Assembly: GCF_000374845.1 (NCBI RefSeq)
Contig: NZ_KB895412.1
Location: 381,056-445,055, forward strand
Direction of reading: 5' to 3'
Length of the DNA stretch: 64,000 bases
Source of the DNA: Paenibacillus terrigena DSM 21567
GTDB taxonomy: Bacteria; Bacillota; Bacilli; Paenibacillales; Paenibacillaceae
This document shows, in pieces, positions 10,401 through 18,109 of the stretch (the stretch's first letter is position 1; each line of letters starts with the position of its first letter). The notes beneath the pieces are model-generated. The model was not told where the DNA came from. It did not search any database and was given only the letters and a program-made list of their open reading frames with translations. The translations under genes were made by a program, and so were the position numbers.

Positions 10401-10725
10401 TTGGCATCAGAGTTCCGGTCGGCGCTGAGTCAATGCCGTGAAGAATATCATGAATTTGAATCAGGACCGCGGCTGCATGTTTGCAATAGTGATCATAGGA
10501 GTAGAAAGCAAGACAGCTGCACTCCGCATCAATTTCCCCGCTTGGTTCGATCTCGACCGTCACCTGATACGCACTGTTGCCTTGGACGGTGGCCGAATAA
10601 TAAGGGGTTAGCGGATATTTGTTAACGAACTGCACTTTACCAGCTAGGCTGTAGGCTTCACCCCGCTCATAAGCAGACTCGCCGCATAATGCTCGAATTC
10701 GCTTCAGGGTCAACGGTACTTGCAT
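7462..10725 (-). CDS. SNF2-family DNA translocase/helicase with N-terminal SWIM zinc finger
   Basis: This is a 1087-residue Swi2/Snf2 ATPase that moves along double-stranded DNA using ATP. A SWIM-type zinc finger lies near residues 55-95 (CSC followed by YCKHAAA). The middle region is a helicase-associated bacterial SNF2 segment. Motor domain 1 carries Walker A (DDMGLGKT near residue 660) and a DEAQ box (LILDEAQAFKN near 762). Motor domain 2 carries motif V (AGGTGLNLTGAD) and motif VI (QAADRAHRIGQ) near 1000-1035. Length and order match the bacterial SWIM-SNF2 group, often linked to transcription recycling (RapA-like) or genome maintenance. The actual role is not known. The start is supported by AAAGGA upstream. 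It stands alone, downstream of an amtB terminator. Confidence 0.93.
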   Translation of the reverse strand: MQVPLTLKRIRALCGESAYERGEAYSLAGKVQFVNKYPLTPYYSATVQGNSAYQVTVEIEPSGEIDAECSCLAFYSYDHYCKHAAAVLIQIHDILHGIDSAPTGTLMPRGSETVARDQQFMQNMLGLFRDKPVRSSATGTFLDARTLLEVEFHCRLIPYGARKFMFGIELKVGPQRLYMVQRIREFLEHIERGASYEFTKHFTYNPTQYRFSKDDDAVLHELIRIHNQDKLYQERTLISSTPTRPTSDSRTILIPPFSWERLQSLLQLATSVKLEHEGRIYEGIELSNEPVPLRFSFGEGPGEGCELDIQGFDELTVLEDYNVLLYDGKLLKMQPLEARRIAEIRHLIDTARQERLHIPRAQIESFMEEVVPGLRKLGTVHIAQSISDRIVNTPLKAKLFLDRVNDKLLAGLEFHYGEMIFNPLEDRSQQHGDDRILIRDGEKEQRILALLEQSAFAKTDAGYYMENEDYEYEFLYRIVPELEKLVQVYATSAVKVRLHLPSVPPRITVNADERTDWLEFQFELDGISDAEIRKVIQALEDKRKYYKMPNGAFMPLEGSAFQEIIYLINEVGIRKSEITGTQLRVPIVRGLHLLDTTQHSSSVKLGKSFRKLLEHMRNPDHLDFPVPESLATVLRDYQTYGFQWMKTLAHYRFGGILADDMGLGKTIQSITFLVSVLSEIRREKRQALIICPASLVYNWLNELKRFAPEIRAIIADGSKSERSGIIRADDSEVDVIITSYPLLRRDVSLYTKRSYHTLILDEAQAFKNYTTQTAQAVRELDARYRFALTGTPIENTLEELWSIFSAVFPDLLPGLKAFGDLSRDTIAKRVRPFLLRRLKSDVLKELPAKIESTQASELLPEQKKLYASFLAELQQETLKHLAEKDFYKTRIRILAGLTRLRQICCHPALFMEGYEGSSAKFEQLFEMIEECRGTGRRLLIFSQFTEMLGMIGRKLSHQEIPYFYLDGQTPAVERVELCRRFNDGERDLFLASLKAGGTGLNLTGADTVILYDLWWNPAVEQQAADRAHRIGQRKVVQVIRLVAQGTVEDKMYELQKRKMNLIDEVIQPGHEGLSALTEQEIREILMI

Positions 10726-10792
10726 CGCGAATAAATCCTTTCTCTATCTGAAATGATGGTGTATTTGAACATAATTAGATCCATCATAACAG

Positions 10793-10825
10793 AAAATACC
10801 GACTGCATGCTGCAGTCGGTATTTT
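10793..10825 (-). terminator. Terminator of the ammonium transporter gene
   Basis: Perfect 15-bp inverted repeat (AAAATACCGACTGCA / complement) with a 3-base loop, giving a TTTT-ending hairpin on the minus strand. It lies 18 bases after the transporter stop and just before the helicase promoter region. Confidence 0.85.
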
Positions 10826-10843
10826 CAATTCGAACGAGGTTGT

Positions 10844-12130
10844 TTAGGCGGAGTGTCCTTGGCTCGAGGTGTGTGCTAGTTCCTTCATTTGTTCAGGGTA
10901 ACCATACGCGCCGTGTTCACTAAGATCGAGACCGATCGTCTCTTCCTCTTCCGTCACGCGAATGCCGATGGTTACTTTCATCAAGTAGAGGACCAGATAA
11001 GATACGACGAACGTAAATGCTGCACATACGATGACGCCGAGCGCTTGAACCCCTAATTGCTCGAATCCGCCGCCATAGAACAATCCGGCTTTACCAACGC
11101 CGACCTTGGCAGCCAGTTCAGGTGTAGCGAAGAAACCATTAGCGAGTGTGCCCCATACGCCGGCCATGCCGTGCGCTGACATCGCGTAGATCGGATCATC
11201 CATCCGAAGACGCTCGAACAGACGCATGCTAAGGAAGACGACAATCCCTGCGATCAAACCGATTACAATAGCGGCCCAAGATTCGACGAACGCGCAGGAA
11301 GCGGTTATTGCGACGAGACCAGCGAGTGCGCCGTTCAGCATAACGGAGATATCTGCTTTTCCCGTAACCATCCAGGAGATTAAGAGTGCAGCTACTGCAC
11401 CTGCTGCAGCACCGAGCTGTGTGTTGATGGCGATGAATCCGAAGAAGCTTCCATCGCCTGCTGCAATCGTACTGCCTGCATTGAATCCGAACCAGCCTAC
11501 CCAGAGGAGCATGACGCCAAGCGTTGTGAACACTTGATTGTGCCCCATAATATTGTTCGGTTTGCCGTTCTTGTTGTATTTGCCAAGACGCGGCCCGAGC
11601 AGCATGGTCGCAGCCATCGCCGCGACAGCGCCGGTAAGATGCACGACTGTGGAGCCGGCGAAGTCTTGATCCCCATGCTTCGCAAGCCATCCGCCGCCCC
11701 AGATCCAATGCGCAATCACCGGATAGATGATGGCTGAGAAGACAATCGCGAAGATCAGATAAGCGGATAGCTTGGCGCGTTCTGCGAAGCCGCCGAATGC
11801 AACGGACATCGAGATAGTGGCAAAAGCAAGCTGGAACATAAAGTTCACGGTCGGAGCCACAATACTGCCCTCCGGTACGGACATACTGCTGAATCCGAAG
11901 TAATCTCCCCATCCGATGAAGGGATTGCCTTGAGAGCCGAAGATAAAGGCGTATCCGACGGCCCAGAATACCATAGAGACGATACCGATGGTGAAGACGG
12001 TCTTCCCGGCAATGTGACCTGCATTCTTCATTCGTGTGGAGCCGGCTTCGAGCATAATAAATCCGCTCTGCATGAATAACACTAAAATTGCACTCAACAT
12101 CGTCCATACTGCATTAATCCCTAATTCCAT
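10844..12130 (-). CDS. amtB: Ammonium transporter, Amt family
   Basis: This membrane channel takes up ammonium/ammonia. The 428-residue protein shows the Amt pattern of about eleven membrane segments. Family marks include GSTRMKNAGHIAGKT near the start, FAFATISMSVAFGGFAE-type pore residues, the twin-His region (VIAHWIWGGGWLAK; STVVHLTGAVAA) and GLDLSEHGAYGYPE in the cytoplasmic tail. The tail is slightly extended after that motif. No glnK/PII gene is adjacent, which is unusual since amtB and glnK often pair. Upstream there is a sigA-like promoter and two GlnR/TnrA-type boxes, so control by nitrogen supply is likely. AGGAGAGAGG upstream is the ribosome site. Confidence 0.95.
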   Translation of the reverse strand: MELGINAVWTMLSAILVLFMQSGFIMLEAGSTRMKNAGHIAGKTVFTIGIVSMVFWAVGYAFIFGSQGNPFIGWGDYFGFSSMSVPEGSIVAPTVNFMFQLAFATISMSVAFGGFAERAKLSAYLIFAIVFSAIIYPVIAHWIWGGGWLAKHGDQDFAGSTVVHLTGAVAAMAATMLLGPRLGKYNKNGKPNNIMGHNQVFTTLGVMLLWVGWFGFNAGSTIAAGDGSFFGFIAINTQLGAAAGAVAALLISWMVTGKADISVMLNGALAGLVAITASCAFVESWAAIVIGLIAGIVVFLSMRLFERLRMDDPIYAMSAHGMAGVWGTLANGFFATPELAAKVGVGKAGLFYGGGFEQLGVQALGVIVCAAFTFVVSYLVLYLMKVTIGIRVTEEEETIGLDLSEHGAYGYPEQMKELAHTSSQGHSA

Positions 12131-12220
12131 GTCACATTACCTCTCTCCTATAATAATGTAGTCAACCCACGTTGTTCCCAAAGACGGACAATCACTTCGT
12201 ATAAATGATATTATGTTCGT

Positions 12221-12260
12221 ATCTTATTGAATATGAAACAAAATGTCAATATAACTAACA
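12221..12260 (-). promoter_or_regulatory. amtB promoter with overlapping GlnR/TnrA box
   Basis: On the minus strand TTGACA (12249-12244) and TAAGAT (12226-12221) are 17 bases apart, giving a sigA-type promoter 90 bases before the ATG. A perfect TGTNAN7TNACA box (TGTCA, 7 bases, TAACA; 12244-12260) covers the -35. A box at this place would be expected to repress when occupied. Confidence 0.7.
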
Positions 12261-12368
12261 TCATAATATAAAGTATTATCTCATTAGTGCAAATCGAACC
12301 TAATTTTAATGTGTTATAGTCCGATAAATGTGAAAATACGGGTTATCTCAACGTTATTAATGAATACA

Positions 12369-12385
12369 TGTTATGTTTTATTACA
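12369..12385. promoter_or_regulatory. Distal GlnR/TnrA-type box upstream of amtB
   Basis: TGTTA, 7 bases, TTACA is a second perfect match to the TGTNAN7TNACA consensus, 125 bp upstream of the first. Two boxes at this spacing suggest loop-type or dual activation/repression control by GlnR or TnrA. Confidence 0.7.
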
Positions 12386-12414
12386 TAAAAAGGTGAATGG
12401 AGATCAATATCTAT

Positions 12415-12443
12415 AGAAAAACCGCCATCCATAGGATGGCGGC
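12415..12443 (-). terminator. Terminator of the DUF4023-like gene
   Basis: A 9-bp perfect stem (CCGCCATCC / GGATGGCGG, 12422-12442) with a 3-base loop is followed on the minus strand by TTTTTC. It ends transcription 28 bases after the small gene. Confidence 0.85.
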
Positions 12444-12470
12444 CTAGATCGTATATGGCATGACGCAATG

Positions 12471-12602
12471 TTATTTGTTGGTGCTGTGCTGTTTGCCGGG
12501 CAGTTTCTTCTCTTGGCTGCCTTGGCCATTATGCTGTTTGTTCTTGCGGTCCTTCTCTTGCGTATCATGCACTTTCTCTACAAAATCACGGGTACTGTCC
12601 AC
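12471..12602 (-). CDS. 43-residue charged peptide, DUF4023-like
   Basis: This is a small gene read directly from the minus strand: GTG start, 43 codons, TAA stop. It begins MDSTRDFVEKVHDTQEKD and ends with KKLPGKQHSTNK, so it is very polar, rich in Lys, Gln and Asp, with no membrane segment. A textbook ribosome site (AAGGAGG, 7 bases before GTG) and an immediate terminator make it a convincing monocistronic gene. The sequence resembles the DUF4023 family of short proteins found in Bacillus and Paenibacillus, whose function is unknown. I recall this family from memory and have not searched. The overlapping plus-strand reading frame has no such signals. Confidence 0.8.
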   Translation of the reverse strand: MDSTRDFVEKVHDTQEKDRKNKQHNGQGSQEKKLPGKQHSTNK

Positions 12603-12713
12603 AGAAATTCCTCCTTGTTCAATAGTTTGCCTTGTTAATGTAACCATTATTGGAGAAAATCATCGGGAGATCGGGTAAGCTATAGTAGATACATAATTAA
12701 AGGATGTGTTCGA

Positions 12714-13145
12714 ATGGGAAGTTGGTTAGTTTATGCCCTTGGTTCGGCTGTGATGGCTGCGCTCGTATCCATCTTCGGGAAGATCGGATTGAAAGGGGTC
12801 GATTCGAATACTGCGACGACGATTCGTGCAGTCATTATGATGTTGTTCCTCTTAGGCGTGCTTCTGTTCCAAGGAAAGATCTCGCAGATCGGCGACGTTC
12901 TGGCGAATAAGAAGGCCATGCTCTTCATTGTGCTAAGTGGTGTGGCAGGTGCGCTCTCATGGATGTTCTACTTCATTGCGATTCAAAAAGGGGATGTCTC
13001 GAAGGTAGCGCCAATCGACAAGCTCAGTGTGGTGCTTGCCGTTGCGTTTGCCTTGTTATTTCTAGGGGAGAAGTTATCTCTATGGGGCGGTGTTGGCATA
13101 GGTCTCATTGCTATCGGTGTATTAATCACAGCCTTTGCGCCATGA
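12714..13145 (+). CDS. Half-size EamA-type transporter
   Basis: This 143-residue membrane protein has four to five hydrophobic segments and matches a single EamA domain of the drug/metabolite transporter superfamily. The closing half has the typical SVVLAVAFALLFLGEKLSLWGG pattern, of which LFLGEK is the most diagnostic. Most family members carry two EamA repeats, so this one probably works as a dimer. AAAGGATG, about 8 bases before the ATG, is the ribosome site. It stands alone between the DUF4023-like gene and a MITE-like element. The substrate cannot be inferred. Confidence 0.85.
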   Translation: MGSWLVYALGSAVMAALVSIFGKIGLKGVDSNTATTIRAVIMMLFLLGVLLFQGKISQIGDVLANKKAMLFIVLSGVAGALSWMFYFIAIQKGDVSKVAPIDKLSVVLAVAFALLFLGEKLSLWGGVGIGLIAIGVLITAFAP

Positions 13146-13165
13146 GGTCATTTTGCGTTTTTTTA

Positions 13166-13435
13166 ACTTGAAGGGGTTGTTCAAAAAGTCATCATTTGAT
13201 AACGAAGTCATTCAAGAAGCATAATCGACATCGAATCTTGCGTCCACCTTCGAAGTCCGGTACTCATTTAGGTTTCGCCTAAACTCCGTTCCTCTGAAAG
13301 TTTTTCGAAGAAAAACTCGCTACGTAAGCATTATCCGAGGGTTCTCTCAACCTAAGCTTACGCTTACGATGTAAGTTTTCTTTGAAAACTTTAAGGTGCT
13401 GAAATGCCGACTTTTTGAACACGTACTTGAAGGGG
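13166..13435. mobile_element. MITE-like element with terminal inverted and flanking direct repeats
   Basis: A non-coding block of about 245 bp is bounded by inverted repeats TGTTCAAAAAGTC (13178-13190) and GACTTTTTGAACA (13409-13421). The arms continue imperfectly as ATCATTT / GGCATTT. Exactly the same 11 bases, ACTTGAAGGGG, flank it on both sides (13166-13176 and 13425-13435), as a target-site duplication would. Inside are two short hairpins (near 13290-13320 and 13370-13395). There is no transposase, so mobilisation would need one in trans. It separates the EamA gene from the nitric oxide synthase gene. Confidence 0.75.
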
Positions 13436-13499
13436 ATTTCTTTATAATAAGTCAAGAAGTTTCATATATTCGGACAATGGGATAGGGGATTTAAACAAA

Positions 13500-14579
13500 A
13501 TGAGTGGTCTTGTGAATCATGAAGAAGCAATGCAGTTCATACAAACCTGTTATTACGAATGGGGGAAATCTGAAGAGGAAGCGAAGGCACGCTGGGCCAA
13601 TATTGAAGCAGAGATCGCCCGGCAAGGGACATATGAACATACCGATCAAGAATTAATCTATGGAGCCAAATTAGCATGGCGGAACAGCAATCGCTGTATC
13701 GGGCGCCTGTTCTGGGATACGTTGACGGTGCTGGATGCCCGGCATGTAACCACGGAGGAAGCGGTCGCAGATGCGTTGATTCAGCATTTGCTGTTCGCGA
13801 CGAATGAAGGGAAAATCAGGCCGACGATCACGGTGTTTAGACCTGCGGCGGAATCGAGGGAAGAGATCCGTATTCTGAATCATCAGTTGATTCGCTATGC
13901 GGGATATACCACCGATGAGGGGATTGTCGGCGACCCGCATTCGGTTCCCTTCACGGCCTTGTGTGAAAGTCTAGGATGGCGGGGCCAAGGTGGAGCCTTC
14001 GATATCCTGCCCCTCGTTGTGAAGATTGGGTCGCGGGAGCCCAAGTGGTTCGAGCTGCCGGAGTCAGCTGTGCTGGAAGTGCCCATCACACATCCGGAGT
14101 GGCCTGCATTCTCAGACTTAGGACTGCGATGGTACGCCGTTCCGGCGGTGTCGGACATGCTGCTCGACATTGGCGGGATATCCTATCCAGCGGCGCCGTT
14201 CAATGGCTTCTATATGGGAACGGAGATTGGGGCGCGTAATTTCGCGGATACAGAACGGTACAATATGCTGCCGAAGGTCGCTGAGATTATGGGGCTCGAC
14301 ACGAGCAGTGAATCAACGTTATGGCGGGACAAGGCGCTCGTGGAGCTTAATGTTGCGGTGCTTCACTCTTTTCGCGAGCGAGGGGTGTCGATTGTCGATC
14401 ATCATACAGCTGCGCAGCAATTTATGCGATTCGAAGCGAATGAAGCGAAGGCGGAACGCCCAGTGACAGGGAATTGGACGTGGCTCATCCCGCCGGTATC
14501 GCCAGCGACGACGCATATTTTCCACAAACCGTATCGCAATACGATTGTGAAGCCGAATTTCTTCTATCATCGGAAGTAG
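13500..14579 (+). CDS. nos: Bacterial nitric oxide synthase oxygenase
   Basis: This enzyme oxidises L-arginine to citrulline and nitric oxide through N-hydroxyarginine, with heme and a tetrahydrofolate- or biopterin-type cofactor. The 359-residue length is that of the oxygenase domain alone, as in Bacillus, so electrons must come from an unlinked reductase. The heme-ligating Cys66 sits in [11 protein letters not shown]. The arginine-site region ([20 protein letters not shown]) and the pterin/dimer region ([20 protein letters not shown]) are conserved. AGGGGAT lies about 11 bases before ATG. The gene appears to lead an operon: the next gene starts 26 bases later with no terminator. A MITE-like element lies just upstream and may affect its promoter. 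Confidence 0.95.
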   Translation: MSGLVNHEEAMQFIQTCYYEWGKSEEEAKARWANIEAEIARQGTYEHTDQELIYGAKLAWRNSNRCIGRLFWDTLTVLDARHVTTEEAVADALIQHLLFATNEGKIRPTITVFRPAAESREEIRILNHQLIRYAGYTTDEGIVGDPHSVPFTALCESLGWRGQGGAFDILPLVVKIGSREPKWFELPESAVLEVPITHPEWPAFSDLGLRWYAVPAVSDMLLDIGGISYPAAPFNGFYMGTEIGARNFADTERYNMLPKVAEIMGLDTSSESTLWRDKALVELNVAVLHSFRERGVSIVDHHTAAQQFMRFEANEAKAERPVTGNWTWLIPPVSPATTHIFHKPYRNTIVKPNFFYHRK

Positions 14580-14605
14580 CTACAACAAGAGCAAGGGGTT
14601 TAGCA

Positions 14606-15553
14606 ATGACATTAGGACGATTCTTACAGCTTGTGGAAATCAAGACGAAAGTGGCCAGCATGATTCCTTTTCTGATGGGGACGTTCTATGCGTTATATCG
14701 TTTTCATGCGTTCAATGGGATTCATTTCATGCTGATGCTTGTTTCTCTGCTTAGCTTTGATATGGCAACGACGGTTATTAATAACTATTATGATTATAAA
14801 AAAGCAATCAAGACGGAAGGGTACGGCTATGAGACGCATAATCCGATCGTAAAATACGGAATGCGGGAGCGAACTGTTGTCGGAATCATCGCGATACTGC
14901 TCATCTTGGCGGTAGGTGCGGGGATTCTGCTCGTTGCGGAGACGGGTTGGCTTATTTTCTTCATAGGCGGATTATCCTTCTGTGTGGGGATTCTCTATTC
15001 CTTCGGCCCGATTCCGATCTCACGTATGCCTCTTGGGGAGCTGTTCTCGGGTTTGTTCATGGGGTTCGTCATCCTCTTCTTATCTACTTATATCCATGTT
15101 CCTGGCAGTGAACTCGTAGAGCTTGCATTTGATCACGGCATCGCACATCTGAATATTCAGATTCTGGAGGTGCTCCTTCTGTTCGGAGTGTCAATCCCGG
15201 CGGTACTCGCGATTGCGAACATTATGCTGGCGAACAATATATGCGACATGGAAGATGATGTTGAGAATCGAAGGTATACGTTACCGGTTTATATCGGGAA
15301 AAGAAATGCATTACGATTGTTCCGATGGATTTATTACTCAGCTTATTTGGATATGTTTGTGTTGTTTTATCTCGGCGTGCATCCGATCCTCTTGCTGTTA
15401 TTGTTAGGTACATTGATACCGGTGAATCGCCATGTGAACCAGTTCGAGAAGCTTCAGACGAAGAAAGACACGTTCGTGCTCGCGGTGAAGAACTTCGTGA
15501 TCATGAATGCAGCGAGGATTGTCGTGTATGGCATTGCGATATGGATGGCGTAG
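14606..15553 (+). CDS. UbiA-family prenyltransferase (MenA-like)
   Basis: This integral membrane enzyme transfers a polyprenyl chain to an aromatic acceptor. The 315-residue protein has about eight membrane segments. The first Asp-rich site is NNYYDYKKAIKT near residue 55, close to the MenA-type NDYFDYKKG motif. The second is NNICDMEDDVENRRYTLP near residue 210, with its DxxDD-like acidic cluster. By family it could make demethylmenaquinone from 1,4-dihydroxy-2-naphthoate, but a different acceptor is possible since no other men genes are here. The ATG at 14606 has AAGGGG 7 bases upstream; earlier in-frame starts overlap the NOS gene and lack such a site. It is probably co-transcribed with nos and the following two-component genes. 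Confidence 0.88.
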   Translation: MTLGRFLQLVEIKTKVASMIPFLMGTFYALYRFHAFNGIHFMLMLVSLLSFDMATTVINNYYDYKKAIKTEGYGYETHNPIVKYGMRERTVVGIIAILLILAVGAGILLVAETGWLIFFIGGLSFCVGILYSFGPIPISRMPLGELFSGLFMGFVILFLSTYIHVPGSELVELAFDHGIAHLNIQILEVLLLFGVSIPAVLAIANIMLANNICDMEDDVENRRYTLPVYIGKRNALRLFRWIYYSAYLDMFVLFYLGVHPILLLLLLGTLIPVNRHVNQFEKLQTKKDTFVLAVKNFVIMNAARIVVYGIAIWMA

Positions 15554-15587
15554 CTATAAAAAAGCACGCTAGATGAGGAGGGGGATT

Positions 15588-16274
15588 ATGGGGGATGTGG
15601 GCAAGTCGCCTGTTATTCTCATTGTGGATGACGAACAGCTGATTCGCGAGTTGGTGGCGGATTATCTAAGTGATGAAGGTTATTCGGTGCTGCAGGCGAA
15701 GAATGGCCGCGATGCCCTAAATATATTGCGTGAACAAGCCGTGGGTTTGGTCGTGCTGGATGTGATGATGCCGGGGATGAATGGGTTCGAGGTGTGTGAA
15801 GAGCTGCGGACGTTCTCTAGGGCGATCGTCATTATGCTAACGGCCAAATCGGAGGATGAGGACAAGATATCGGGGTATGAATGCGGTGTCGATGATTATG
15901 TGACGAAGCCGTTCAGTCCGAAGGTGTTGTCTGCCAAAATTAATGTGCTGCTGCAGCGGTTCAGAGCGGCAGACTCGGCGCTAGGGGCGGGGAAAGATGA
16001 TTTTTTCGTGCTGGATGAGGCGGCGATGGAGCTGCGAATTGGCGGTGAGGTCGTAGCGCTGTCGAGTAAAGAGTTCGAGATCCTCGTCTATCTGGCAAAG
16101 CATCCGAATCAAGTGTTGACGCGGGATCGTCTGCTTGATGTGATATGGGGGTTTGATTATTACGGTGATGCAAGGGCGGTCGATACGAGTATCAAACGAC
16201 TGCGGCGCAAGCTTGGCGTGGAATCGGAGCGGATCGTCACCGTGAGGGGAAGCGGGTATAAATATCAAACATGA
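15588..16274 (+). CDS. OmpR/PhoB-family response regulator
   Basis: This DNA-binding response regulator has 228 residues. The receiver domain (about 6-120) has acidic residues in VDDEQLIR, a phospho-acceptor Asp in VVLDVMMPGMNG and the conserved Lys in YVTKPFSPK. A winged-helix domain (about 130-226) carries LSSKEFEILVYLAKHPNQVL and the recognition-helix pattern VDTSIKRLRRKLG. GAGGAGGGG is placed correctly for the ATG at 15588; the in-frame ATG at 15573 lies before that site. Its kinase gene overlaps it by four bases (ATGA). Only 34 bases separate it from the prenyltransferase gene, so it likely belongs to the nos operon. Confidence 0.93.
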   Translation: MGDVGKSPVILIVDDEQLIRELVADYLSDEGYSVLQAKNGRDALNILREQAVGLVVLDVMMPGMNGFEVCEELRTFSRAIVIMLTAKSEDEDKISGYECGVDDYVTKPFSPKVLSAKINVLLQRFRAADSALGAGKDDFFVLDEAAMELRIGGEVVALSSKEFEILVYLAKHPNQVLTRDRLLDVIWGFDYYGDARAVDTSIKRLRRKLGVESERIVTVRGSGYKYQT

Positions 16275-18019
16275 AAAAATGGAACTCGGGTCGATTAACG
16301 ACAAAAGTATATTGGACGACGGCTATCGGATTCCTTGGGTTCGTCACGTTGTTCATGGTTCTTCAGCTTGTGTTCTTCCAACCGTATTCTTTGAAAGTGC
16401 GCAGTTCGGAGCTTGAGAGTGATTTTCGAGGCATGTATGAAGAGCTTCAAGACCAGCCGCTGAATGAGCAATGGATGAATAAGCTAGCTGATTTTGATGT
16501 CGCACATTACTCGCTTACAGGGGTTGTTCATAAGCAGGGGAAGCTTGTTGATGTATATTTGGGAACGCGAGAATTAAAAGCATCTCCGCTAACAAAAGCG
16601 CAGATCGGCGAGCCAATGGAGGTTCAACTCATTATGGCGGATCCTTGGCAGAAGGTAACTCCTGCCGTGCCTGTGACCCCTACTGAGCCCATTGATACGG
16701 AGAATCCACAAAAGGCTGTGCCTATGCGCACGGTTGCTGCTGTTTCTTGGTACAGTCAGGACGCGATGCGTCTCAATGACTTGCTGCAGGAGAAGCTTGC
16801 AGAGATGCTGCTGCGTCCGATGGATCAAGGGATTACTTCGCAGTTGTTCAATCAAGGTGTAGGTGTGGATTCGAATAAAGAGCGGGTATGGGCTGCGATG
16901 GCCCCGTTGCCTCCGGAGAAAGGGCAAGAACGTTACTTGGTTACGGTGTCCACGTTAGAGCCGGTGTCGGATGCAACGGCGTTGCTCGGCGGGTTCTATA
17001 GATATTTCTATATTGCAGCGGTCATTATGATGATGGGTTTCGCATTCTTGTTCAGCCGGATGATCTCGAATCCGCTCGTGAAGCTGAACCATGCGGCGAA
17101 GCGTCTTGCGAAATTGGATTTCTCCGTACGTACGGATATGAAGCGTGAGGACGAGATTGGCGAACTTGCACAGACCTTCGATTATCTCGCTACAGAATTG
17201 CACGACACAATGGGGGAGCTCCAGGAAGCGAATGACCAACTACAGCTGGATATTGAGAAAGAGAAGCAGCTTGAACGGATGCGCAAACGGTTCGTCGCGA
17301 ATGTCTCGCATGAGCTTAAGACACCGATTAGTCTGATACAGGGTTACGCGGAAGCACTGCGTGATAATGTAGGTCAGGGGGCGAAGCGTGATAAATATGC
17401 TACCGTCATTATTCACGAGTCGGAACGGATGTCGAGGCTTGTGAATGACCTGCTTGATCTCTCACAGCTCGAGAGTGGCAAATTCCGTCTGCAGTGGTCA
17501 GCTATACCGCTTCGGGAGCATATTCGGTTCGTGGTAGGGACCTTGGAGCAGATCGCGAATGATCGAATGATTCAACTGGAATGGTTGTGTTCGGAAGTTG
17601 AAGTGCTTGTCCGCTCAGATGCGCAGCGGCTGCAGCAAATTCTAACCAATGTGTTAACGAATGCCATCCGTTATACGGGTGCTGGAGATCGAATTCAGAT
17701 TACGGTACGCCCTGTATCCGGCCCTGCTGAGGGGTGTGAGTTGCCTGGATCTCTCGATGGGGTCTCGATAGTGTCGTGGGTTCAGGTCTCTATCTTTAAT
17801 TCGGGAATCCCGATTGCAGAGGAACATCTGCCGTATATATGGGATGCCTTCTATCGACCAGATGAATCCGGCATTCGTGGCGACACCGGGAATGGGATTG
17901 GATTATCAATTGTGAAGCATCTGCTCGAAATGCATGGCAGTATGTATTCGATTGGCAATGTAGAAGGGGGCGTCGAAGTCACGTTCATGCTGCCCGTCAT
18001 GCCGCGATCGGAAGCATAG
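16271..18019 (+). CDS. Membrane sensor histidine kinase (HAMP, HisKA, HATPase)
   Basis: This is the partner kinase of the overlapping OmpR-type regulator, 582 residues. A first membrane segment lies near 15-38. An extracytoplasmic sensing region of roughly 200 residues includes a Pro/Thr-rich loop near residue 135. A second membrane segment lies near 237-257, then HAMP (258-312) and a coiled dimerisation helix. The HisKA site is FVANVSHELKTP with H347, and the catalytic domain has NVLTNAIRYT and GNGIGLSIVKHLLEMHGS. The sensing region resembles nothing I recognise. Whether it responds to nitric oxide, redox state or the prenyl product is only suggested by its neighbours. Confidence 0.92.
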   Translation: MKKWNSGRLTTKVYWTTAIGFLGFVTLFMVLQLVFFQPYSLKVRSSELESDFRGMYEELQDQPLNEQWMNKLADFDVAHYSLTGVVHKQGKLVDVYLGTRELKASPLTKAQIGEPMEVQLIMADPWQKVTPAVPVTPTEPIDTENPQKAVPMRTVAAVSWYSQDAMRLNDLLQEKLAEMLLRPMDQGITSQLFNQGVGVDSNKERVWAAMAPLPPEKGQERYLVTVSTLEPVSDATALLGGFYRYFYIAAVIMMMGFAFLFSRMISNPLVKLNHAAKRLAKLDFSVRTDMKREDEIGELAQTFDYLATELHDTMGELQEANDQLQLDIEKEKQLERMRKRFVANVSHELKTPISLIQGYAEALRDNVGQGAKRDKYATVIIHESERMSRLVNDLLDLSQLESGKFRLQWSAIPLREHIRFVVGTLEQIANDRMIQLEWLCSEVEVLVRSDAQRLQQILTNVLTNAIRYTGAGDRIQITVRPVSGPAEGCELPGSLDGVSIVSWVQVSIFNSGIPIAEEHLPYIWDAFYRPDESGIRGDTGNGIGLSIVKHLLEMHGSMYSIGNVEGGVEVTFMLPVMPRSEA

Positions 18020-18109
18020 AGACGAGAGAGTCCCTCATAGGATGTTATAGAGTGCTTCGGTGTGAGCGGCTTGGCTGCACGCGCTGCAGCGGTCCTAGGA
18101 GGGAATCAG

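Noticed and set aside
11229-12107. Long alternative reading frame (292 codons) on the minus strand inside the ammonium transporter gene
   Set aside because: It is a shifted-frame shadow of amtB: Arg/Cys-rich composition, no ribosome site and no recognisable family.
12460-12678. Plus-strand 72-codon frame over the DUF4023-like gene
   Set aside because: No ribosome site, and the minus strand has a consensus Shine-Dalgarno, a coherent polar peptide and a terminator.
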